NCBI RefSeq assembly: GCF_008932245.1
Contig: NZ_CP034909.1
Location: forward strand, 930,001-994,000
Length of the DNA: 64,000 nucleotides
Source of the DNA: Sinorhizobium alkalisoli
GTDB taxonomy: Bacteria > Pseudomonadota > Alphaproteobacteria > Rhizobiales > Rhizobiaceae
Direction: 5' to 3'
The position numbers and the translations under genes were made by a program. Of this stretch, positions 26,443 through 37,717 are shown piece after piece. The notes below the pieces were generated by a model. That model was not told the DNA's origin and searched no databases. It was given only the letters and a program-made list of their open reading frames with translations. Position 1 is the stretch's first letter; each line of letters starts with the position of its first letter.

Positions 26443-26655
26443 ATGCTCTGGCCGTTGATCGCCCCTGCTGCCGGTCGAATTTACGGGTCGTTTACCGCAC
26501 AATCGCGAATGCCTGTGCGCAAGGCGCCAATGGATGCGCGTGCCGAGGCAGCCGTTGGAAAAATGTTCTATCGGCAGGGGCGCGCGGCCAATGAAAAGCT
26601 TTGGGCCCGGCAGCCGCGACCTTTAAGCTTATCGAGCGCTCGCGACTTGAAGTGA
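26443..26655 (+). CDS. small hypothetical protein
   Basis: 70 aa (MLWPLIAPAAGRIYGSFTAQ ... AEAAVGKMFYRQGRAANEKL). ATG at 26443 follows AGGTG and lies nine bases after the phospholipase-D stop. The acidic-then-basic sequence has no recognised domain. Codon use looks similar to genuine genes of the region, but the evidence is thin. Confidence 0.35.
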   Translation: MLWPLIAPAAGRIYGSFTAQSRMPVRKAPMDARAEAAVGKMFYRQGRAANEKLWARQPRPLSLSSARDLK

Positions 26656-26746
26656 AGGGCATTGACACTCTATGTAAGGGGCCGAGGCTTATCCGATGAT
26701 TCCCGGTCCGCGAAGGGATTGCGGGCCCGACTGATGAAGGTTCGAT

Positions 26747-27379
26747 ATGAGAAATCCAGTTGATACGGCCATGGCGCTGGTGCCGATGGTTGTCGAGCAG
26801 ACCAACCGCGGCGAACGGTCGTATGACATCTATTCGCGGCTGCTCAAGGAGCGCATCATTTTCCTGACGGGCCCGGTCGAAGATCACATGGCGACGCTTG
26901 TCTGCGCGCAGTTACTTTTCCTCGAGGCGGAAAACCCGAAGAAGGAGATCGCGCTCTACATCAATTCACCCGGGGGCGTCGTGACGGCCGGCATGGCCAT
27001 TTATGACACTATGCAGTTCATCAAGCCGGCGGTTTCTACACTCTGCATCGGTCAGGCGGCGTCGATGGGTTCGCTGCTCTTGGCCGCTGGCCACAAGGAC
27101 ATGCGCTTCGCGACGCCGAACTCGCGCATCATGGTTCACCAGCCGTCGGGCGGCTTTCAGGGGCAGGCCTCCGACATCGAGCGGCATGCGCGCGACATCC
27201 TCAAGATGAAGCGCAGACTGAACGAAGTTTATGTCAGGCATTGCGGTCGTACCTATGAAGAGGTGGAACAGACTCTTGACCGCGATCATTTCATGAGTGC
27301 CGACGAGGCTTTAGACTGGGGTTTGATCGACAAGGTGATCACGTCTCGAGAAGCCGCCGAAGGCGGCGAAACGGCTTGA
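26747..27379 (+). CDS. clpP: ATP-dependent Clp protease proteolytic subunit
   Basis: 210 aa serine peptidase forming the tetradecameric ClpP chamber that works with ClpX. Ser106 ([11 protein letters not shown]), His131 (MVHQPSGG) and the following acidic residue form the triad; [19 protein letters not shown] is diagnostic. Full length for alphaproteobacteria. The clpX gene follows after 380 bases, the usual rhizobial order clpP-clpX-lon-hup. Confidence 0.97.
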   Translation: MRNPVDTAMALVPMVVEQTNRGERSYDIYSRLLKERIIFLTGPVEDHMATLVCAQLLFLEAENPKKEIALYINSPGGVVTAGMAIYDTMQFIKPAVSTLCIGQAASMGSLLLAAGHKDMRFATPNSRIMVHQPSGGFQGQASDIERHARDILKMKRRLNEVYVRHCGRTYEEVEQTLDRDHFMSADEALDWGLIDKVITSREAAEGGETA

Positions 27380-27759
27380 AGTCGAAATTTTGGTCCGCAC
27401 AGATGCGATTGTGACGCATTTGTAACGGCGAAGGGCTTTATCGGTAGGGTAAAGCCGCTAATATGAGCCGAAATGCTGTGCTGCTTCATGTCCCTCGACC
27501 CGATTAAAGGGCGAAAGACATGCGGCAATCGAAGGTGCTACATCGGCCTTTGCGTGTTTGATAAGACGCGCGAGCGCTGCAGGTTTCTAGGTGCAGCGTT
27601 ATGAGTGGGGAGACTCGTTGCAGCCGAAGGTCGGGCAGTTTGCCTGAACGGTGTGTACTCCCCGGGGACGTCGTGCGGGCGATGAGGGCTCGCGCAAGGC
27701 GATTTGAGTAGTCCGTGATATCTTTCCGAAGGTGTCCGGCGTGCTGGAAGGAAGTGAAA
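27380..27759. other. clpP-clpX intergenic region
   Basis: About 380 bases with no supported coding frame. The distance suggests that clpX has its own promoter here in addition to any readthrough from clpP. No clear intrinsic terminator follows clpP within the first 100 bases. Confidence 0.5.
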
Positions 27760-29037
27760 ATGAGCAAGGTCAGCGGTAGCAACGGCGGTGACTCGAAAAA
27801 TACCCTCTATTGTTCGTTTTGCGGCAAGAGCCAGCATGAAGTTCGCAAACTGATTGCCGGACCCACCGTATTCATCTGCGATGAATGCGTGGAACTCTGC
27901 ATGGACATCATCCGCGAAGAGAACAAGACCTCGATGGTCAAGTCTCGCGATGGCGTGCCGACCCCCCAGGAGATCATCAAGGTCCTCGACGAGTATGTCA
28001 TCGGCCAGCAGCAGGCCAAGCGGATCCTGTCGGTTGCCGTGCACAACCATTACAAGCGCCTTGCGCATGCTGCCAAGAGCAGCGACGTCGAGTTGGCAAA
28101 GTCGAACATCATGCTCGTCGGGCCGACCGGTTGCGGCAAGACCTATCTGGCGCAGACGCTGGCCCGGATCATCGACGTTCCCTTCACCATGGCCGACGCC
28201 ACGACCCTGACCGAAGCCGGCTATGTCGGCGAGGACGTCGAGAACATCATCCTGAAGCTGCTCCAGGCTGCCGACTACAATGTCGAGCGCGCGCAGCGCG
28301 GCATCGTCTACATCGACGAGGTCGACAAGATCTCTCGCAAGTCTGACAACCCGTCGATCACCCGCGACGTCTCGGGCGAGGGCGTGCAGCAGGCGTTGCT
28401 CAAGATCATGGAAGGCACCGTTGCCTCGGTGCCGCCGCAGGGCGGCCGCAAGCACCCGCAGCAGGAATTCCTGCAGGTGGATACGACCAACATCCTCTTC
28501 ATCTGCGGCGGTGCCTTTGCTGGTCTCGACAAGATCATTTCCGCCCGCGGTGAAAAGACCTCGATCGGCTTCGGGGCCACCGTTCGTGCGCCGGAAGACC
28601 GCCGCGTGGGCGAGGTCCTGCGTGACCTGGAGCCGGAAGATCTGGTCAAGTTCGGCCTCATTCCGGAATTCATCGGCCGTCTGCCGGTGCTGGCGACGCT
28701 TGAGGACCTCGACGAGGACGCTCTGATCCAGATCCTGTCGGAGCCGAAGAACGCGCTCGTGAAGCAGTACCAGCGGCTGTTCGAGATGGAAGACGTCGAA
28801 CTGACCTTCCACGAGGACGCGCTCAGGGAAATCGCCCGGCGGGCGATCGTCCGCAAGACCGGCGCCCGCGGCCTGCGTTCAATCATGGAGAAGATCCTGC
28901 TCGACACCATGTTCGAGTTGCCGACGCTCGAGGGCGTTCGCGAGGTCGTCATTTCGGACGAGGTCGTCAAGGGCACGGCGCGGCCGCTCTACATCTATTC
29001 GGACCGCTCCGAGGAAAAGACCAACGTCTCGGCTTGA
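27760..29037 (+). CDS. clpX: ATP-dependent Clp protease ATP-binding subunit ClpX
   Basis: 425 aa unfoldase. An N-terminal C4 zinc finger (Cys18, Cys21, Cys40, Cys43) binds adaptors. The AAA+ domain has Walker A GPTGCGKT at 121-128, GYVGEDVEN pore-1 loop, Walker [10 protein letters not shown], and the [14 protein letters not shown] segment; [13 protein letters not shown] is in the C-terminal subdomain. ATG at 27760 gives the family N-terminus; an upstream in-frame extension of 15 codons has no support. A terminator follows 23 bases downstream. Confidence 0.98.
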   Translation: MSKVSGSNGGDSKNTLYCSFCGKSQHEVRKLIAGPTVFICDECVELCMDIIREENKTSMVKSRDGVPTPQEIIKVLDEYVIGQQQAKRILSVAVHNHYKRLAHAAKSSDVELAKSNIMLVGPTGCGKTYLAQTLARIIDVPFTMADATTLTEAGYVGEDVENIILKLLQAADYNVERAQRGIVYIDEVDKISRKSDNPSITRDVSGEGVQQALLKIMEGTVASVPPQGGRKHPQQEFLQVDTTNILFICGGAFAGLDKIISARGEKTSIGFGATVRAPEDRRVGEVLRDLEPEDLVKFGLIPEFIGRLPVLATLEDLDEDALIQILSEPKNALVKQYQRLFEMEDVELTFHEDALREIARRAIVRKTGARGLRSIMEKILLDTMFELPTLEGVREVVISDEVVKGTARPLYIYSDRSEEKTNVSA

Positions 29038-29060
29038 CGGCGTTGCTCCCGTCACTGAAA

Positions 29061-29084
29061 AGCCCGCATGTGCGGGCTTCTTCA
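29061..29084 (+). terminator. intrinsic terminator after clpX
   Basis: Stem agcccgca (29061-29068) pairs with tgcgggct (29071-29078) and is followed by tcttctt, preceded by a run of A. It sits 23 bases after the clpX stop, so clpX transcription ends before lon. Confidence 0.8.
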
Positions 29085-29475
29085 CGAGATTCATGACCGA
29101 GCGCCAGGTTGGCCGAACCGGGGCCGAGATCACCCCGCGCCGAGGCCCATTTCTGATTTTTGGCGTGTTTTCTCCCCATTTTTGAACAATTTCGGGCGCA
29201 AAATCATTGTCGTCAAGCGAAACGATTATTGCTAAACCTCCACGACGACGCGATGATGTGACGATTCAATGAAGCCGGTTGCAGTGCACCGGTCCCCGTG
29301 TCGTAAGGTCCGCAACAGCATTTCAGCGTAGGGCGGAATTCTCATGGAAGCGAGATTGCACCTGGGCTTGAAAAGGCATCTTCCGCACTCCACTTTCACG
29401 TGGACAATGTGATGGCCGGGAGTGCTGCCAAGGCTCCCGGGAACGGGCCCGAAATCGGGACGGAAAGGAAATGAC
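29085..29475. promoter_or_regulatory. lon upstream region
   Basis: About 390 bases without a gene, separated from clpX by the terminator. The lon promoter must lie here. A heat-shock-like element starting with cttgaaaa at about 29368 is a tentative candidate for an RpoH-type -35 box, but the -10 part was not convincing. Confidence 0.35.
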
Positions 29476-31896
29476 ATGACGAACAAAACGTCTCCGGCGA
29501 CTGAAAGCGCGACCTATCCGGTTCTGCCGCTGCGTGACATCGTGGTATTCCCGCACATGATCGTGCCGCTCTTCGTCGGTCGCGAAAAATCGATCCGCGC
29601 GCTCGAAGAAGTCATGGGTACCGACAAGCAGATCATGCTGGCGACCCAGATCAACGCGACGGACGACGACCCGGAACCTTCCGCGATCTACAAGGTGGGA
29701 ACGGTCGCCAATGTCCTGCAACTGTTGAAACTACCCGACGGTACCGTGAAGGTCCTCGTCGAAGGGCGCGCGCGCGCTGAGATCGATCGCTATACGGAGC
29801 GCGACGATTTCTACGAAGCGGTGGCGCATGTGCTCCACGAACCGGAAGAAGATCCGGTCGAGATCGAGGCGCTGAGCCGCTCGGTCGTGTCGGAATTCGA
29901 AAGCTACGTGAAGCTGAACAAGAAGATTTCTCCGGAAGTCGTCGGCGTCGCAAGCCAGATCGACGACTACTCGAAGCTCGCCGACACGGTGGCCTCGCAC
30001 CTCTCGATCAAGATTGTCGAGAAGCAGGAGATGCTGGAGACGACCAGCGTCAAGATGCGGCTCGAAAAGGCACTCGGCTTCATGGAAGGCGAGATCTCCG
30101 TGCTGCAGGTCGAGAAGCGCATCCGCTCGCGCGTCAAGCGCCAGATGGAGAAAACGCAGCGCGAATACTATCTCAACGAGCAGATGAAGGCGATCCAGAA
30201 GGAACTGGGCGACAGTGAGGACGGCCGCGACGAAATGGCCGAAATCGAAGAGCGCATCTCCAAGACCAAGCTTTCCAAGGAAGCGCGCGAGAAGGCTGAC
30301 GCGGAGTTGAAGAAACTGCGCCAGATGAGCCCGATGTCCGCGGAAGCGACGGTCGTGCGAAACTATCTGGACTGGCTCTTGGGCCTGCCCTGGGGCAAGA
30401 AGTCCAAGATCAAGACCGACCTCAATCACGCCGAGAAGGTGCTAGACACCGATCATTTCGGTCTCGACAAGGTCAAGGAGCGCATCGTCGAATATCTGGC
30501 TGTGCAGGCCCGTTCCGCGAAGATCAAGGGCCCTATCCTGTGCCTTGTCGGCCCTCCGGGCGTCGGTAAGACCTCGCTTGCCAAGTCGATCGCCAAGGCC
30601 ACCGGCCGCGAATATATCCGCATGGCCCTCGGCGGGGTGCGCGACGAAGCCGAAATTCGCGGTCACCGTCGGACTTATATTGGCTCCATGCCCGGCAAGG
30701 TCGTGCAGTCGATGAAGAAGGCCAAGAAGTCGAACCCGCTGTTCCTGCTCGACGAGATCGACAAGATGGGCCAGGACTTCCGCGGTGATCCGTCTTCGGC
30801 GCTGCTGGAAGTGCTCGATCCGGAACAGAACTCGACCTTCATGGATCACTATCTCGAGGTCGAATACGACCTGTCGAACGTGATGTTCATCACCACGGCG
30901 AACACGCTGAACATTCCGCCGCCGTTGATGGACCGCATGGAAGTCATCCGCATCGCCGGCTACACCGAAGAGGAAAAGCTGGAGATCGCCAAGCGGCACC
31001 TGCTGCCGAAGGCGATCCGCGATCACGCGCTGCAGCCTAACGAGTTCTCCGTCACGGATGGCGCACTGATGGCGGTTATCCAGACCTATACGCGGGAGGC
31101 GGGTGTCCGCAACTTTGAGCGCGAGCTGATGAAGCTTGCGCGCAAGGCGGTGACCGAGATCCTCAAGGGCAGGACCAATAAGGTCGAGGTGACGGCGGCA
31201 AACGTCCACGACTATCTTGGCGTGCCGCGCTATCGCCACGGCGAGGCCGAGCGCGACGATCAGGTCGGCGTGGTCACCGGTCTCGCCTGGACCGAGGTCG
31301 GCGGCGAGCTTTTGACGATCGAAGGCGTGATGATGCCGGGCAAGGGCCGCATGACGGTCACCGGCAACTTGCGTGAGGTCATGAAGGAATCGATTTCGGC
31401 GGCGGCATCCTATGTCCGCTCGCGCGCGATCGATTTCGGCATCGAGCCGCCGCTCTTCGACAAACGCGACATCCACGTCCATGTGCCGGAAGGCGCGACG
31501 CCGAAGGATGGTCCGTCGGCAGGTGTCGCTATGGCGACGGCAATCGTCTCGGTCATGACCGGCATCCCGATCTCCAAGGATGTGGCGATGACCGGCGAGA
31601 TCACGCTGCGTGGTCGCGTCCTGCCAATCGGGGGCCTCAAGGAGAAGCTGTTGGCGGCTCTGCGCGGCGGCATCAAGAAGGTGTTGATCCCTGAAGAGAA
31701 CGCCAAGGACCTCGCCGAGATCCCGGACAACGTGAAGAACAGCCTTGAAATCATCCCGGTGTCGCGGATGGGAGAGGTGCTTGAACACGCTCTGACCGGG
31801 CGCCCTGAGCCGATCGAATGGGATGCGTCGAACGAGGCAGCTTCGATTACTCCGGTCGATTCGCAAGACGAGGCGGGGGCGTCGATCGCCCACTGA
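29476..31896 (+). CDS. lon: ATP-dependent protease Lon (LonA)
   Basis: 806 aa. The N-terminal substrate-binding domain ([19 protein letters not shown]) is followed by an AAA+ domain with Walker [11 protein letters not shown] and Walker [12 protein letters not shown], then the peptidase domain with the Ser-Lys dyad: Ser681 in [11 protein letters not shown] and Lys722 in [11 protein letters not shown]. It degrades misfolded and regulatory proteins in the cytoplasm. ATG at 29476 with GGAAAGGAA upstream gives the family start. Full length. Confidence 0.98.
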   Translation: MTNKTSPATESATYPVLPLRDIVVFPHMIVPLFVGREKSIRALEEVMGTDKQIMLATQINATDDDPEPSAIYKVGTVANVLQLLKLPDGTVKVLVEGRARAEIDRYTERDDFYEAVAHVLHEPEEDPVEIEALSRSVVSEFESYVKLNKKISPEVVGVASQIDDYSKLADTVASHLSIKIVEKQEMLETTSVKMRLEKALGFMEGEISVLQVEKRIRSRVKRQMEKTQREYYLNEQMKAIQKELGDSEDGRDEMAEIEERISKTKLSKEAREKADAELKKLRQMSPMSAEATVVRNYLDWLLGLPWGKKSKIKTDLNHAEKVLDTDHFGLDKVKERIVEYLAVQARSAKIKGPILCLVGPPGVGKTSLAKSIAKATGREYIRMALGGVRDEAEIRGHRRTYIGSMPGKVVQSMKKAKKSNPLFLLDEIDKMGQDFRGDPSSALLEVLDPEQNSTFMDHYLEVEYDLSNVMFITTANTLNIPPPLMDRMEVIRIAGYTEEEKLEIAKRHLLPKAIRDHALQPNEFSVTDGALMAVIQTYTREAGVRNFERELMKLARKAVTEILKGRTNKVEVTAANVHDYLGVPRYRHGEAERDDQVGVVTGLAWTEVGGELLTIEGVMMPGKGRMTVTGNLREVMKESISAAASYVRSRAIDFGIEPPLFDKRDIHVHVPEGATPKDGPSAGVAMATAIVSVMTGIPISKDVAMTGEITLRGRVLPIGGLKEKLLAALRGGIKKVLIPEENAKDLAEIPDNVKNSLEIIPVSRMGEVLEHALTGRPEPIEWDASNEAASITPVDSQDEAGASIAH

Positions 31897-31952
31897 AGAC
31901 GTCGAAGCGGCACGGGAGTGTGTCCCGGGTGGCGCAGTTTGACCAAAAAATC

Positions 31953-31983
31953 AAAAAAGACCGGCATTTCGCCGGTCTTTTTT
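31953..31983 (+). terminator. strong intrinsic terminator after lon
   Basis: A perfect 13-bp inverted repeat aaaaaagaccggc (31953-31965) / gccggtctttttt (31971-31983) with a 5-nt loop atttc, 57 bases after the lon stop. The A/T flanks make it efficient in both directions. Confidence 0.93.
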
Positions 31984-32116
31984 GTTGTAAAGCAGCCTGC
32001 AAGCCTTGCAATCCAAGGGATTAGGCGCAATTGGGAATGGCAAGACGTGGGTGATGCACATGCCGCCCCGGCTTAAGAACACAGTCGTTTCGAACCAGTA
32101 TGAAAGGGGTGGAAAC

Positions 32117-32389
32117 ATGAACAAAAATGAGCTCGTGTCTGCTGTCGCCGAGAAGGCCGGTCTTTCCAAGGCCGATGCGTCTTCTGCAGTTGATGCAGTT
32201 TTTGAGACCATCCAGCGCGAACTGAAGAACGGCGGCGACATCCGCCTCGTCGGCTTCGGCAACTTCTCCGTGACTCGCCGCGAAGCCTCCAAGGGCCGCA
32301 ACCCGTCCACAGGTGCGGAAGTTGACATCCCGGCTCGCAACGTGCCGAAGTTCACGGCCGGCAAGGGCCTCAAGGACGCTGTCAACTAA
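32117..32389 (+). CDS. hup: DNA-binding protein HU
   Basis: 90 aa nucleoid protein. MNKNELVSAVAEKAGLSK, GFGNFSVTRREASKGRNPST and IPARNVPKFTAGKGLKDAVN are the family hallmarks (the RNP...P beta-arm that bends DNA). ATG at 32117 is preceded by AAGGGGTGG. It stands between the lon terminator and its own terminator at 32531, so it is transcribed alone. Confidence 0.97.
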   Translation: MNKNELVSAVAEKAGLSKADASSAVDAVFETIQRELKNGGDIRLVGFGNFSVTRREASKGRNPSTGAEVDIPARNVPKFTAGKGLKDAVN

Positions 32390-32530
32390 TCGGGCGGTTC
32401 GGGTTCCGACGGAACCCGGCGACCGCCGGTGGGCATTCACGCTTGGTGGCTGCCGATTGCGGGCCCAGACAGGTTCATGTTCCCTTGCCGTTTGCGCCGC
32501 TTTGCGAAGCGCGTGCAGGCAGATCGATTT

Positions 32531-32557
32531 GAGGCCCGGCCCAGCCGGGCCTCTTTT
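32531..32557 (+). terminator. intrinsic terminator downstream of hup
   Basis: Stem gaggcccggc (32531-32540) and gccgggcctc (32544-32553) with a cca loop, followed by tttt. It lies 141 bases after the hup stop. No tRNA gene was recognised in the interval between. Confidence 0.88.
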
Positions 32558-32688
32558 CAACTTCCTCCGCTGTCATCGGACTGTAACAGCGCGGTTGCAA
32601 TAACCTCCCATCCGGGGCGTCAGGCAACCGGCCGATTCCGGATGCCACAGCGGCGCGAATGCTCGAGCGCCGCGATAAGGAGGGACAC

Positions 32689-34884
32689 ATGAAAGCATTT
32701 TCCATCACCGCAGCATTGGCCGCAGCCCTTGCCGCATCCACGACATCCGCCGTTCAGGCCGAACAGGTCTTCAATCGCATCGCATCCTTTCCCGTTGCCG
32801 ACAATCTCCCCGAGGGTGCCGAGCGGAAGGCGCCCACCTCGGCGGAAATCATCACGGCGAGCGAGGACGGCAACACCCTCATCTATTCCGACAGCCCCGG
32901 CAAGCGCATCGGCTTCATCGACATTGCCGATGCCAAGGCGCCGAAGGCCGGCGGCATCGTCGCCTTCGATGGTGAGCCGACATCCGTCGCGACAGCCGGC
33001 GCAAAAGTGCTCGTCGCCGTCAACACGCGCGAAAGCTTCACCAATCCCTCCGGCCTGCTTGCCGTGGTCGATGTCGCCACGAAGAAGGTGGATGCCACCT
33101 GCGATCTCGGCGGCCAGCCGGACTCGGTGGCGGTCAACAAGGACGGGACGCTCGCCGCGGTCGCGATCGAGAATGAGCGCGACGAGGAATTCAATGATGG
33201 CCAGATGCCGCAGATGCCGGCGGGCGATCTCGTGATCCTGTCGCTGAAGGACGGGGTTGCGGACTGCGCGACGATCAAACACGTGGCGCTGATCGGCCTC
33301 GCGGAGATTGCCGGTGATGATCCGGAACCGGAATTCGTCGCCTTCAACAGCAAGGACGAGATTGCGCTGACGCTGCAGGAGAACAATCATATCGTCATCC
33401 TCGACGGCAAGTCCGGCACGGTGAAGACGCATTTCTCCGCCGGAGCCGTCGATCTCAAGAACATCGACACCAAGCGTGACGGCGCAATCTCATTCACGGG
33501 TGAGCAGGCCGGCCGCAAGCGCGAGCCGGATGCGGTGAAGTGGCTCGACGACGAGCGGATCGTGGTGGCCAATGAGGGTGACTACGAGGGCGGCGCCCGC
33601 GGCTTCACGATCTTCGACACAACGGGCAAGGTGCTCTTTGAATCTGGCCCGAGCTTCGAATATGCGATCGCCTCGATCGGCCACTATCCGGAGAAGCGCT
33701 CGTCGGCCAAGGGTGTCGAACCGGAAGGCCTCGAAGCGGCGCATTTCGGCGACGACGACCTCTTCTTCGTGCTTTCGGAACGCGCTTCGATCGCCGGTGT
33801 CTACAAGGATACCGGGGCTGAGCCTGAACTTCTCCAACTTCTGCCGTCCGGCATCTCGCCCGAGGGCGTCATTGCCATACCGGGCCGCAATCTGCTGGCG
33901 ACCGCCAACGAGCTCGACCTCATCGAGGATGGCGGCGCCCGGGCGCATGTCATGATTTACGAGCGCGGGGAAGGCGAAGCCGCCTATCCGCAGATACGCT
34001 CCGCGGAAAGGGACGGCCTGCCGATCGGCTTCAGTGCGCTCTCGGGCCTTGCCCCCGCCGCGGACAAGCCGGGCTTCCTGTACGCGGTCAATGATTCCTT
34101 CTACTCGTCGCAGCCGACGATCTTCACGATCGACGCCACGCAGAAGCCGGCGGTGATCACCGAAGCACGACCGATCACCCGGGACGGCGCACCCGCCCAG
34201 AAGCTCGATATCGAAGCCATCGCCAACGATGGAGAGGGCGGCTTCTGGCTTGCCTCCGAAGGCAATTCAGACAAGCATTACAGCCATGCGATTCTCCATG
34301 TGAACAAGAAGGGCGAGATCAAGCAGGAGATCGCGCTTCCGGAGGAACTGCGTGCCAATGAGATTCGCTTCGGCTTCGAAGGGATTGCGGCCCTCGGCAA
34401 AAGTGACGACCAGACGCTCTGGATGGCGGTCCAGCGCGAGTGGAAGGATGACGAAGAAGGCTTCGTCAAGCTCGTCTCCTATAAGCCGGCAACCAAGGAG
34501 TGGGGTGCCGTGCGCTACCCGCTCAACAAGTCCGAGGAAGGCTGGGTCGGTCTCTCGGAAATCGCCCTCCATGGCGAATACGCCTATGTCATCGAGCGCG
34601 ACAATCTGATCGGCGAAGCGGCGAAGATCAAGAAGCTCTACCGTGTTCCCCTCGCCGACTTGAAGCCTGCGGCACTCGGCGGCGAATTGCCGGTGGTGAG
34701 GAAGGAAGAGGTGCGCGATCTCATTCCGGACTTGAAGGCGCTGAATGGCTATGTGGTCGACAAGGTCGAGGGTTTCGCGATCGATGCGGCCGGCAACGGC
34801 TATGTCGTGACGGACAATGATGGCGTCGACGACTCCTCGGGCGAAACCCTGTTCTTCTCCATCGGTGCCATCGACGCGATGTAA
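32689..34884 (+). CDS. exported phytase-like/esterase-like beta-propeller protein
   Basis: 731 aa. A signal peptide (KAFSITAALAAALAASTTSA, cleaved after VQA) directs it to the periplasm. The N-terminal half carries beta-propeller-like repeats (SDSPGKRIGFIDIADAK, GQPDSVAVNKDGTLAAVAIE). The C-terminal half contains the pattern of the esterase-like-activity-of-phytase domain (FEGIAALG, DIEAIANDGEGGFWLASEG, KVEGFAIDAAGNGYVVTDND). Probable calcium-dependent phosphoesterase. GGAGGGACAC precedes the ATG. A terminator follows. Confidence 0.85.
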   Translation: MKAFSITAALAAALAASTTSAVQAEQVFNRIASFPVADNLPEGAERKAPTSAEIITASEDGNTLIYSDSPGKRIGFIDIADAKAPKAGGIVAFDGEPTSVATAGAKVLVAVNTRESFTNPSGLLAVVDVATKKVDATCDLGGQPDSVAVNKDGTLAAVAIENERDEEFNDGQMPQMPAGDLVILSLKDGVADCATIKHVALIGLAEIAGDDPEPEFVAFNSKDEIALTLQENNHIVILDGKSGTVKTHFSAGAVDLKNIDTKRDGAISFTGEQAGRKREPDAVKWLDDERIVVANEGDYEGGARGFTIFDTTGKVLFESGPSFEYAIASIGHYPEKRSSAKGVEPEGLEAAHFGDDDLFFVLSERASIAGVYKDTGAEPELLQLLPSGISPEGVIAIPGRNLLATANELDLIEDGGARAHVMIYERGEGEAAYPQIRSAERDGLPIGFSALSGLAPAADKPGFLYAVNDSFYSSQPTIFTIDATQKPAVITEARPITRDGAPAQKLDIEAIANDGEGGFWLASEGNSDKHYSHAILHVNKKGEIKQEIALPEELRANEIRFGFEGIAALGKSDDQTLWMAVQREWKDDEEGFVKLVSYKPATKEWGAVRYPLNKSEEGWVGLSEIALHGEYAYVIERDNLIGEAAKIKKLYRVPLADLKPAALGGELPVVRKEEVRDLIPDLKALNGYVVDKVEGFAIDAAGNGYVVTDNDGVDDSSGETLFFSIGAIDAM

Positions 34885-34906
34885 GCGTCAGCTCGGGAGA
34901 AACGAA

Positions 34907-34935
34907 AGAGGCCGGGACATGACGTCCCGGCCTCT
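34907..34935. terminator. bidirectional terminator between the phytase-like gene and marR
   Basis: Stem agaggccgggac (34907-34918) and gtcccggcctct (34924-34935), 5-nt loop, 22 bases after the stop. It separates two convergent genes and has no long T-run. Confidence 0.75.
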
Positions 34936-34991
34936 TCCGATTCGTGAACGCACCTATGGCGCCATGCTCGGATTAAGCGAACATGCCGCGT

Positions 34992-35474
34992 TCACCGCGC
35001 GGCGGCGATCTCCTGATCCTCCGCCGCTTCCTTGCGCTTGCGGATCTCGTCGGTCTTCACGACGAGCTTGCTGACGATCTCGAAGAGTTGGTCGAGTTGA
35101 TCGTCGTCGAGTGCTGAGAAGATTTCCTCAAGCAACTGCTTGCGCGGATGCTCCGCCGCCTCGAGCACGGCCCGGCCCGTATCGGTGATGGAAACGATCT
35201 TGGCGCGGCGGTCTTCCGGGTCGGGCTTGCGCATCACCAGCCGGTCGCGCTCCAGGCCGTCGATCGCCTCGGTGACGGTGCGCGGCGCGAAATTCAGGGC
35301 GCAGGCGATGTCGGTCGATCGGCAGGGCCCGAGTTTGCTCAGGAAGAACAGGAACTTGCTTCGGGCAAGCGAGACGCCTTCCTCCGTCATCGACTCGTTC
35401 ACCAGACGATGAATGCGATGATAGAGCTCGAACAGCTTGTCGGAAACTTCGAATGTGTTCTTCATGACCATCAT
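34992..35474 (-). CDS. MarR-family transcriptional regulator
   Basis: 160 aa. A winged helix-turn-helix protein: ARSKFLFFLSKLGPCRSTDIACALNFAPRTVTEAIDGLERDRLV (recognition helix) followed by the wing PEDRRAKIVSITDTGRAVLE. It probably binds a palindrome as a dimer and responds to small aromatic ligands. The start is uncertain among several nearby ATG codons; 35474 (MMVMKNTFEVSD) is chosen as the most conserved. It ends near the phytase-like gene terminator. Confidence 0.88.
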   Translation of the reverse strand: MMVMKNTFEVSDKLFELYHRIHRLVNESMTEEGVSLARSKFLFFLSKLGPCRSTDIACALNFAPRTVTEAIDGLERDRLVMRKPDPEDRRAKIVSITDTGRAVLEAAEHPRKQLLEEIFSALDDDQLDQLFEIVSKLVVKTDEIRKRKEAAEDQEIAAAR

Positions 35475-35590
35475 GGTTGTATGTTGAGGGGCCATGTCAA
35501 ATGGCAGCAACCCTATTGATAGTGACAATCGCCATGCTTGTCGACAAAAACCCGGTAATTCTTAAGGAGAACACCGGCAGTTGCAAAAGC

Positions 35591-35614
35591 AACGGCCCCG
35601 CCTGCGGGGCCGTT
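35591..35614 (-). terminator. intrinsic terminator of the chemotaxis receptor gene
   Basis: Stem aacggccccg (35591-35600) and cggggccgtt (35605-35614) with a cctg loop, 32 bases beyond the receptor stop on the minus strand, followed on that strand by gcttttgc. Confidence 0.8.
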
Positions 35615-35645
35615 GCCGATATGGGAGGTAAGCCGCTGCGGTCTG

Positions 35646-37469
35646 CTATGCGGCGGGACGCGACCCGTAGCCATGACCTGCGATTTCGGCCAGTGTGAAG
35701 CGGCCGATCAGGTCGTGCAGGCGGCTGGCCTCCTGCGCCAACGTTGCGCTCGCGGCATTGGCCTCTTCGACCATTGCGGCGTTCTGTTGCGTAACCTGGT
35801 CCATCTGATTGACGGCGGTGTTTACCTCCGAAAGCCCGGCGGACTGCTCCCGGGCCGAAACGGCGATGGCATCCATATGTTCGTTGATGGTTACGATGAA
35901 GCCTTCTATGGTGCGCAAGGCCTCGCCCGTTTCGCGCACGAGCCGGACGCCGCTTTCGACTTCGCTCGCCGAATTGCGGATCAGTTCCTTGATCTCCTTG
36001 GCGGCATTGGCCGAACGCTGTGCGAGCTCGCGCACCTCCTGCGCGACCACCGCGAAACCCTTGCCGGCTTCGCCGGCACGCGCGGCTTCGACGCCGGCAT
36101 TGAGCGCCAGGAGGTTCGTCTGGAAGGCGATCTCGTCGATGACGCCGATGATATTCGAGATCTGGCTGGAGGAATGCTCAATGCGGCCCATGGCATCGAT
36201 TGCTCCGGAAACGATCGCGCCGGACTTGTGAGCGCTCTCGTTCGCCTGGGCGGCGATCGTCCGGGCTTCGTTGGTGCGCTTGGAGGAGTTCGCGACGTTG
36301 ACGGTGATCTCGTCGAGTGCGGCGGCCGTTTCTTCGAGCGACGCCGCCTGCTGTTCCGTGCGCCGCGAGAGGTCATCGGCGCTGTGGCTGACTTCACGCG
36401 CGCCGCCGTCGATGCTGCTTGAGCTGACTGAAACGGCCGCGAGCGTCTCGGCGAGCTGGGCGACCGCCTGGTTCAGGTCGTGCCTGAGCTGCTCGAAATC
36501 GGGCGCAAAGGGCTCGGTGAGCTGGAAGGCCAGATCGCCGGAGGCAAGCCGCTGCAAGCCGTTCGCAAGGCCGGCCGTGGCTTCTCGGAGGCGCTGCTGT
36601 GCCGCTGCCTCGGCGTCGCGGGTCGTCCTTTCGCGTTCGGCCTCGGCCTCGGCGCGCTGGATGCGGGCCTCTTCCTCGAGCTTCCGATTGGTGATCGCCG
36701 CCTGGCGGAAGACCTCGACAGCGCGCGCCATCTCGCCGATCTCGTCCTTGCGGGTGCCGTAGGGAATGCTGCTTGCCGCATCCCCCTCGGCAAGCTTCGC
36801 CATAGAGCGGGTGATGATCTGGATCGGGCGGGCGACGCCACGAACGGCATAGGCGATCGACCCGAGAACGATCGCTGCTGCAAGGCTGATAACGATGGAG
36901 TCGATCGTCATGATCAGCTTGTGGGTTGCGACGCTGGCGGCGACGGCAGCTTCGGCCCCGGCAAGGTTCTGATCGAGCAACTCGCTGATTGCCACATCCA
37001 CCTTCTCGCCTTCCACCCGCATGTCGACCTTGAAGATATGCTGGGCCTTCATGTTCTGGAGGTCGTTCGACTGTTTCACCATTCCGTCGGCGACTACGAG
37101 ATAGGCCTTGTAGGCCGCGTGCACCTTGTCGAGCGCGGCCCTGTCGGCATCCGACGTCACCAAGGCGGCATAGTCGCCGGCGAGCTTCTCGAAGCCGCTG
37201 ACGGCCTCACCGATCGCTTTTTCTGCGCCCTTCTTTTCGAAGGGCGTGAGCGAGATCAGGTGCCGGGCAAAGACGGTTCGCGTGTCTGAGAGCTGTGTCT
37301 TGAGCGCACGCGCCAGCGAAACGCGCGGTAGCCAGCTCTTGGCGATTTCGCCGTTTCGCTCGTTCATCATGCGAACGCCGTTGATGGAGGCGGCGGCGAG
37401 TGTGGCGACGATCACCGCTACAAGGACAAACAGGGCGATCAGCGTATGCGATATCTTCAGTCGGGACAT
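35646..37469 (-). CDS. methyl-accepting chemotaxis protein
   Basis: 607 aa. Membrane segments at about residues 9-29 and 188-210 enclose a helical periplasmic domain (four-helix-bundle type). Two HAMP-like stretches follow ([31 protein letters not shown]), then the signalling hairpin with [18 protein letters not shown] and the kinase-contact region [18 protein letters not shown]. The C-terminus (GYGSRPAA) has no CheR-binding pentapeptide. Ligand unknown. Single gene. Confidence 0.93.
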   Translation of the reverse strand: MSRLKISHTLIALFVLVAVIVATLAAASINGVRMMNERNGEIAKSWLPRVSLARALKTQLSDTRTVFARHLISLTPFEKKGAEKAIGEAVSGFEKLAGDYAALVTSDADRAALDKVHAAYKAYLVVADGMVKQSNDLQNMKAQHIFKVDMRVEGEKVDVAISELLDQNLAGAEAAVAASVATHKLIMTIDSIVISLAAAIVLGSIAYAVRGVARPIQIITRSMAKLAEGDAASSIPYGTRKDEIGEMARAVEVFRQAAITNRKLEEEARIQRAEAEAERERTTRDAEAAAQQRLREATAGLANGLQRLASGDLAFQLTEPFAPDFEQLRHDLNQAVAQLAETLAAVSVSSSSIDGGAREVSHSADDLSRRTEQQAASLEETAAALDEITVNVANSSKRTNEARTIAAQANESAHKSGAIVSGAIDAMGRIEHSSSQISNIIGVIDEIAFQTNLLALNAGVEAARAGEAGKGFAVVAQEVRELAQRSANAAKEIKELIRNSASEVESGVRLVRETGEALRTIEGFIVTINEHMDAIAVSAREQSAGLSEVNTAVNQMDQVTQQNAAMVEEANAASATLAQEASRLHDLIGRFTLAEIAGHGYGSRPAA

Positions 37470-37717
37470 GTCTCACTCCGGAACGATCCGCGGACGGTGC
37501 AATGTGTCTTCCGCCGCTTGATCGTCATGACGGAGCGGAAGCCGAAGCAGGAATCATTCCGGTGCTGCCGATGCGGGCTGCGCATCCCGACGAAAGTACC
37601 GAGCAACGCGTTACGAAACCGCTAATTGGTCGCAACACGGGCATATGTTGTGCGTTTGGTGGCGGTCGCGTCCGGCTGCCATTGACGAGCGATGGGCGCC
37701 GAAGCCATGGTCCGGCC

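Noticed and set aside
29085..29475. Heat-shock promoter for lon
   Set aside because: Only a -35-like cttgaaaa was seen; without a matching -10 at proper spacing it was kept as a tentative regulatory region, not called as a promoter.
32390..32530. Possible tRNA gene downstream of hup
   Set aside because: No cloverleaf with the usual T-loop and anticodon arm could be drawn; the interval ends in a terminator hairpin only.
37400..37717. N-terminal extension of the SbcD-like gene
   Set aside because: The extra 106 codons have no family similarity; the phosphoesterase motif begins at ATG 37718.
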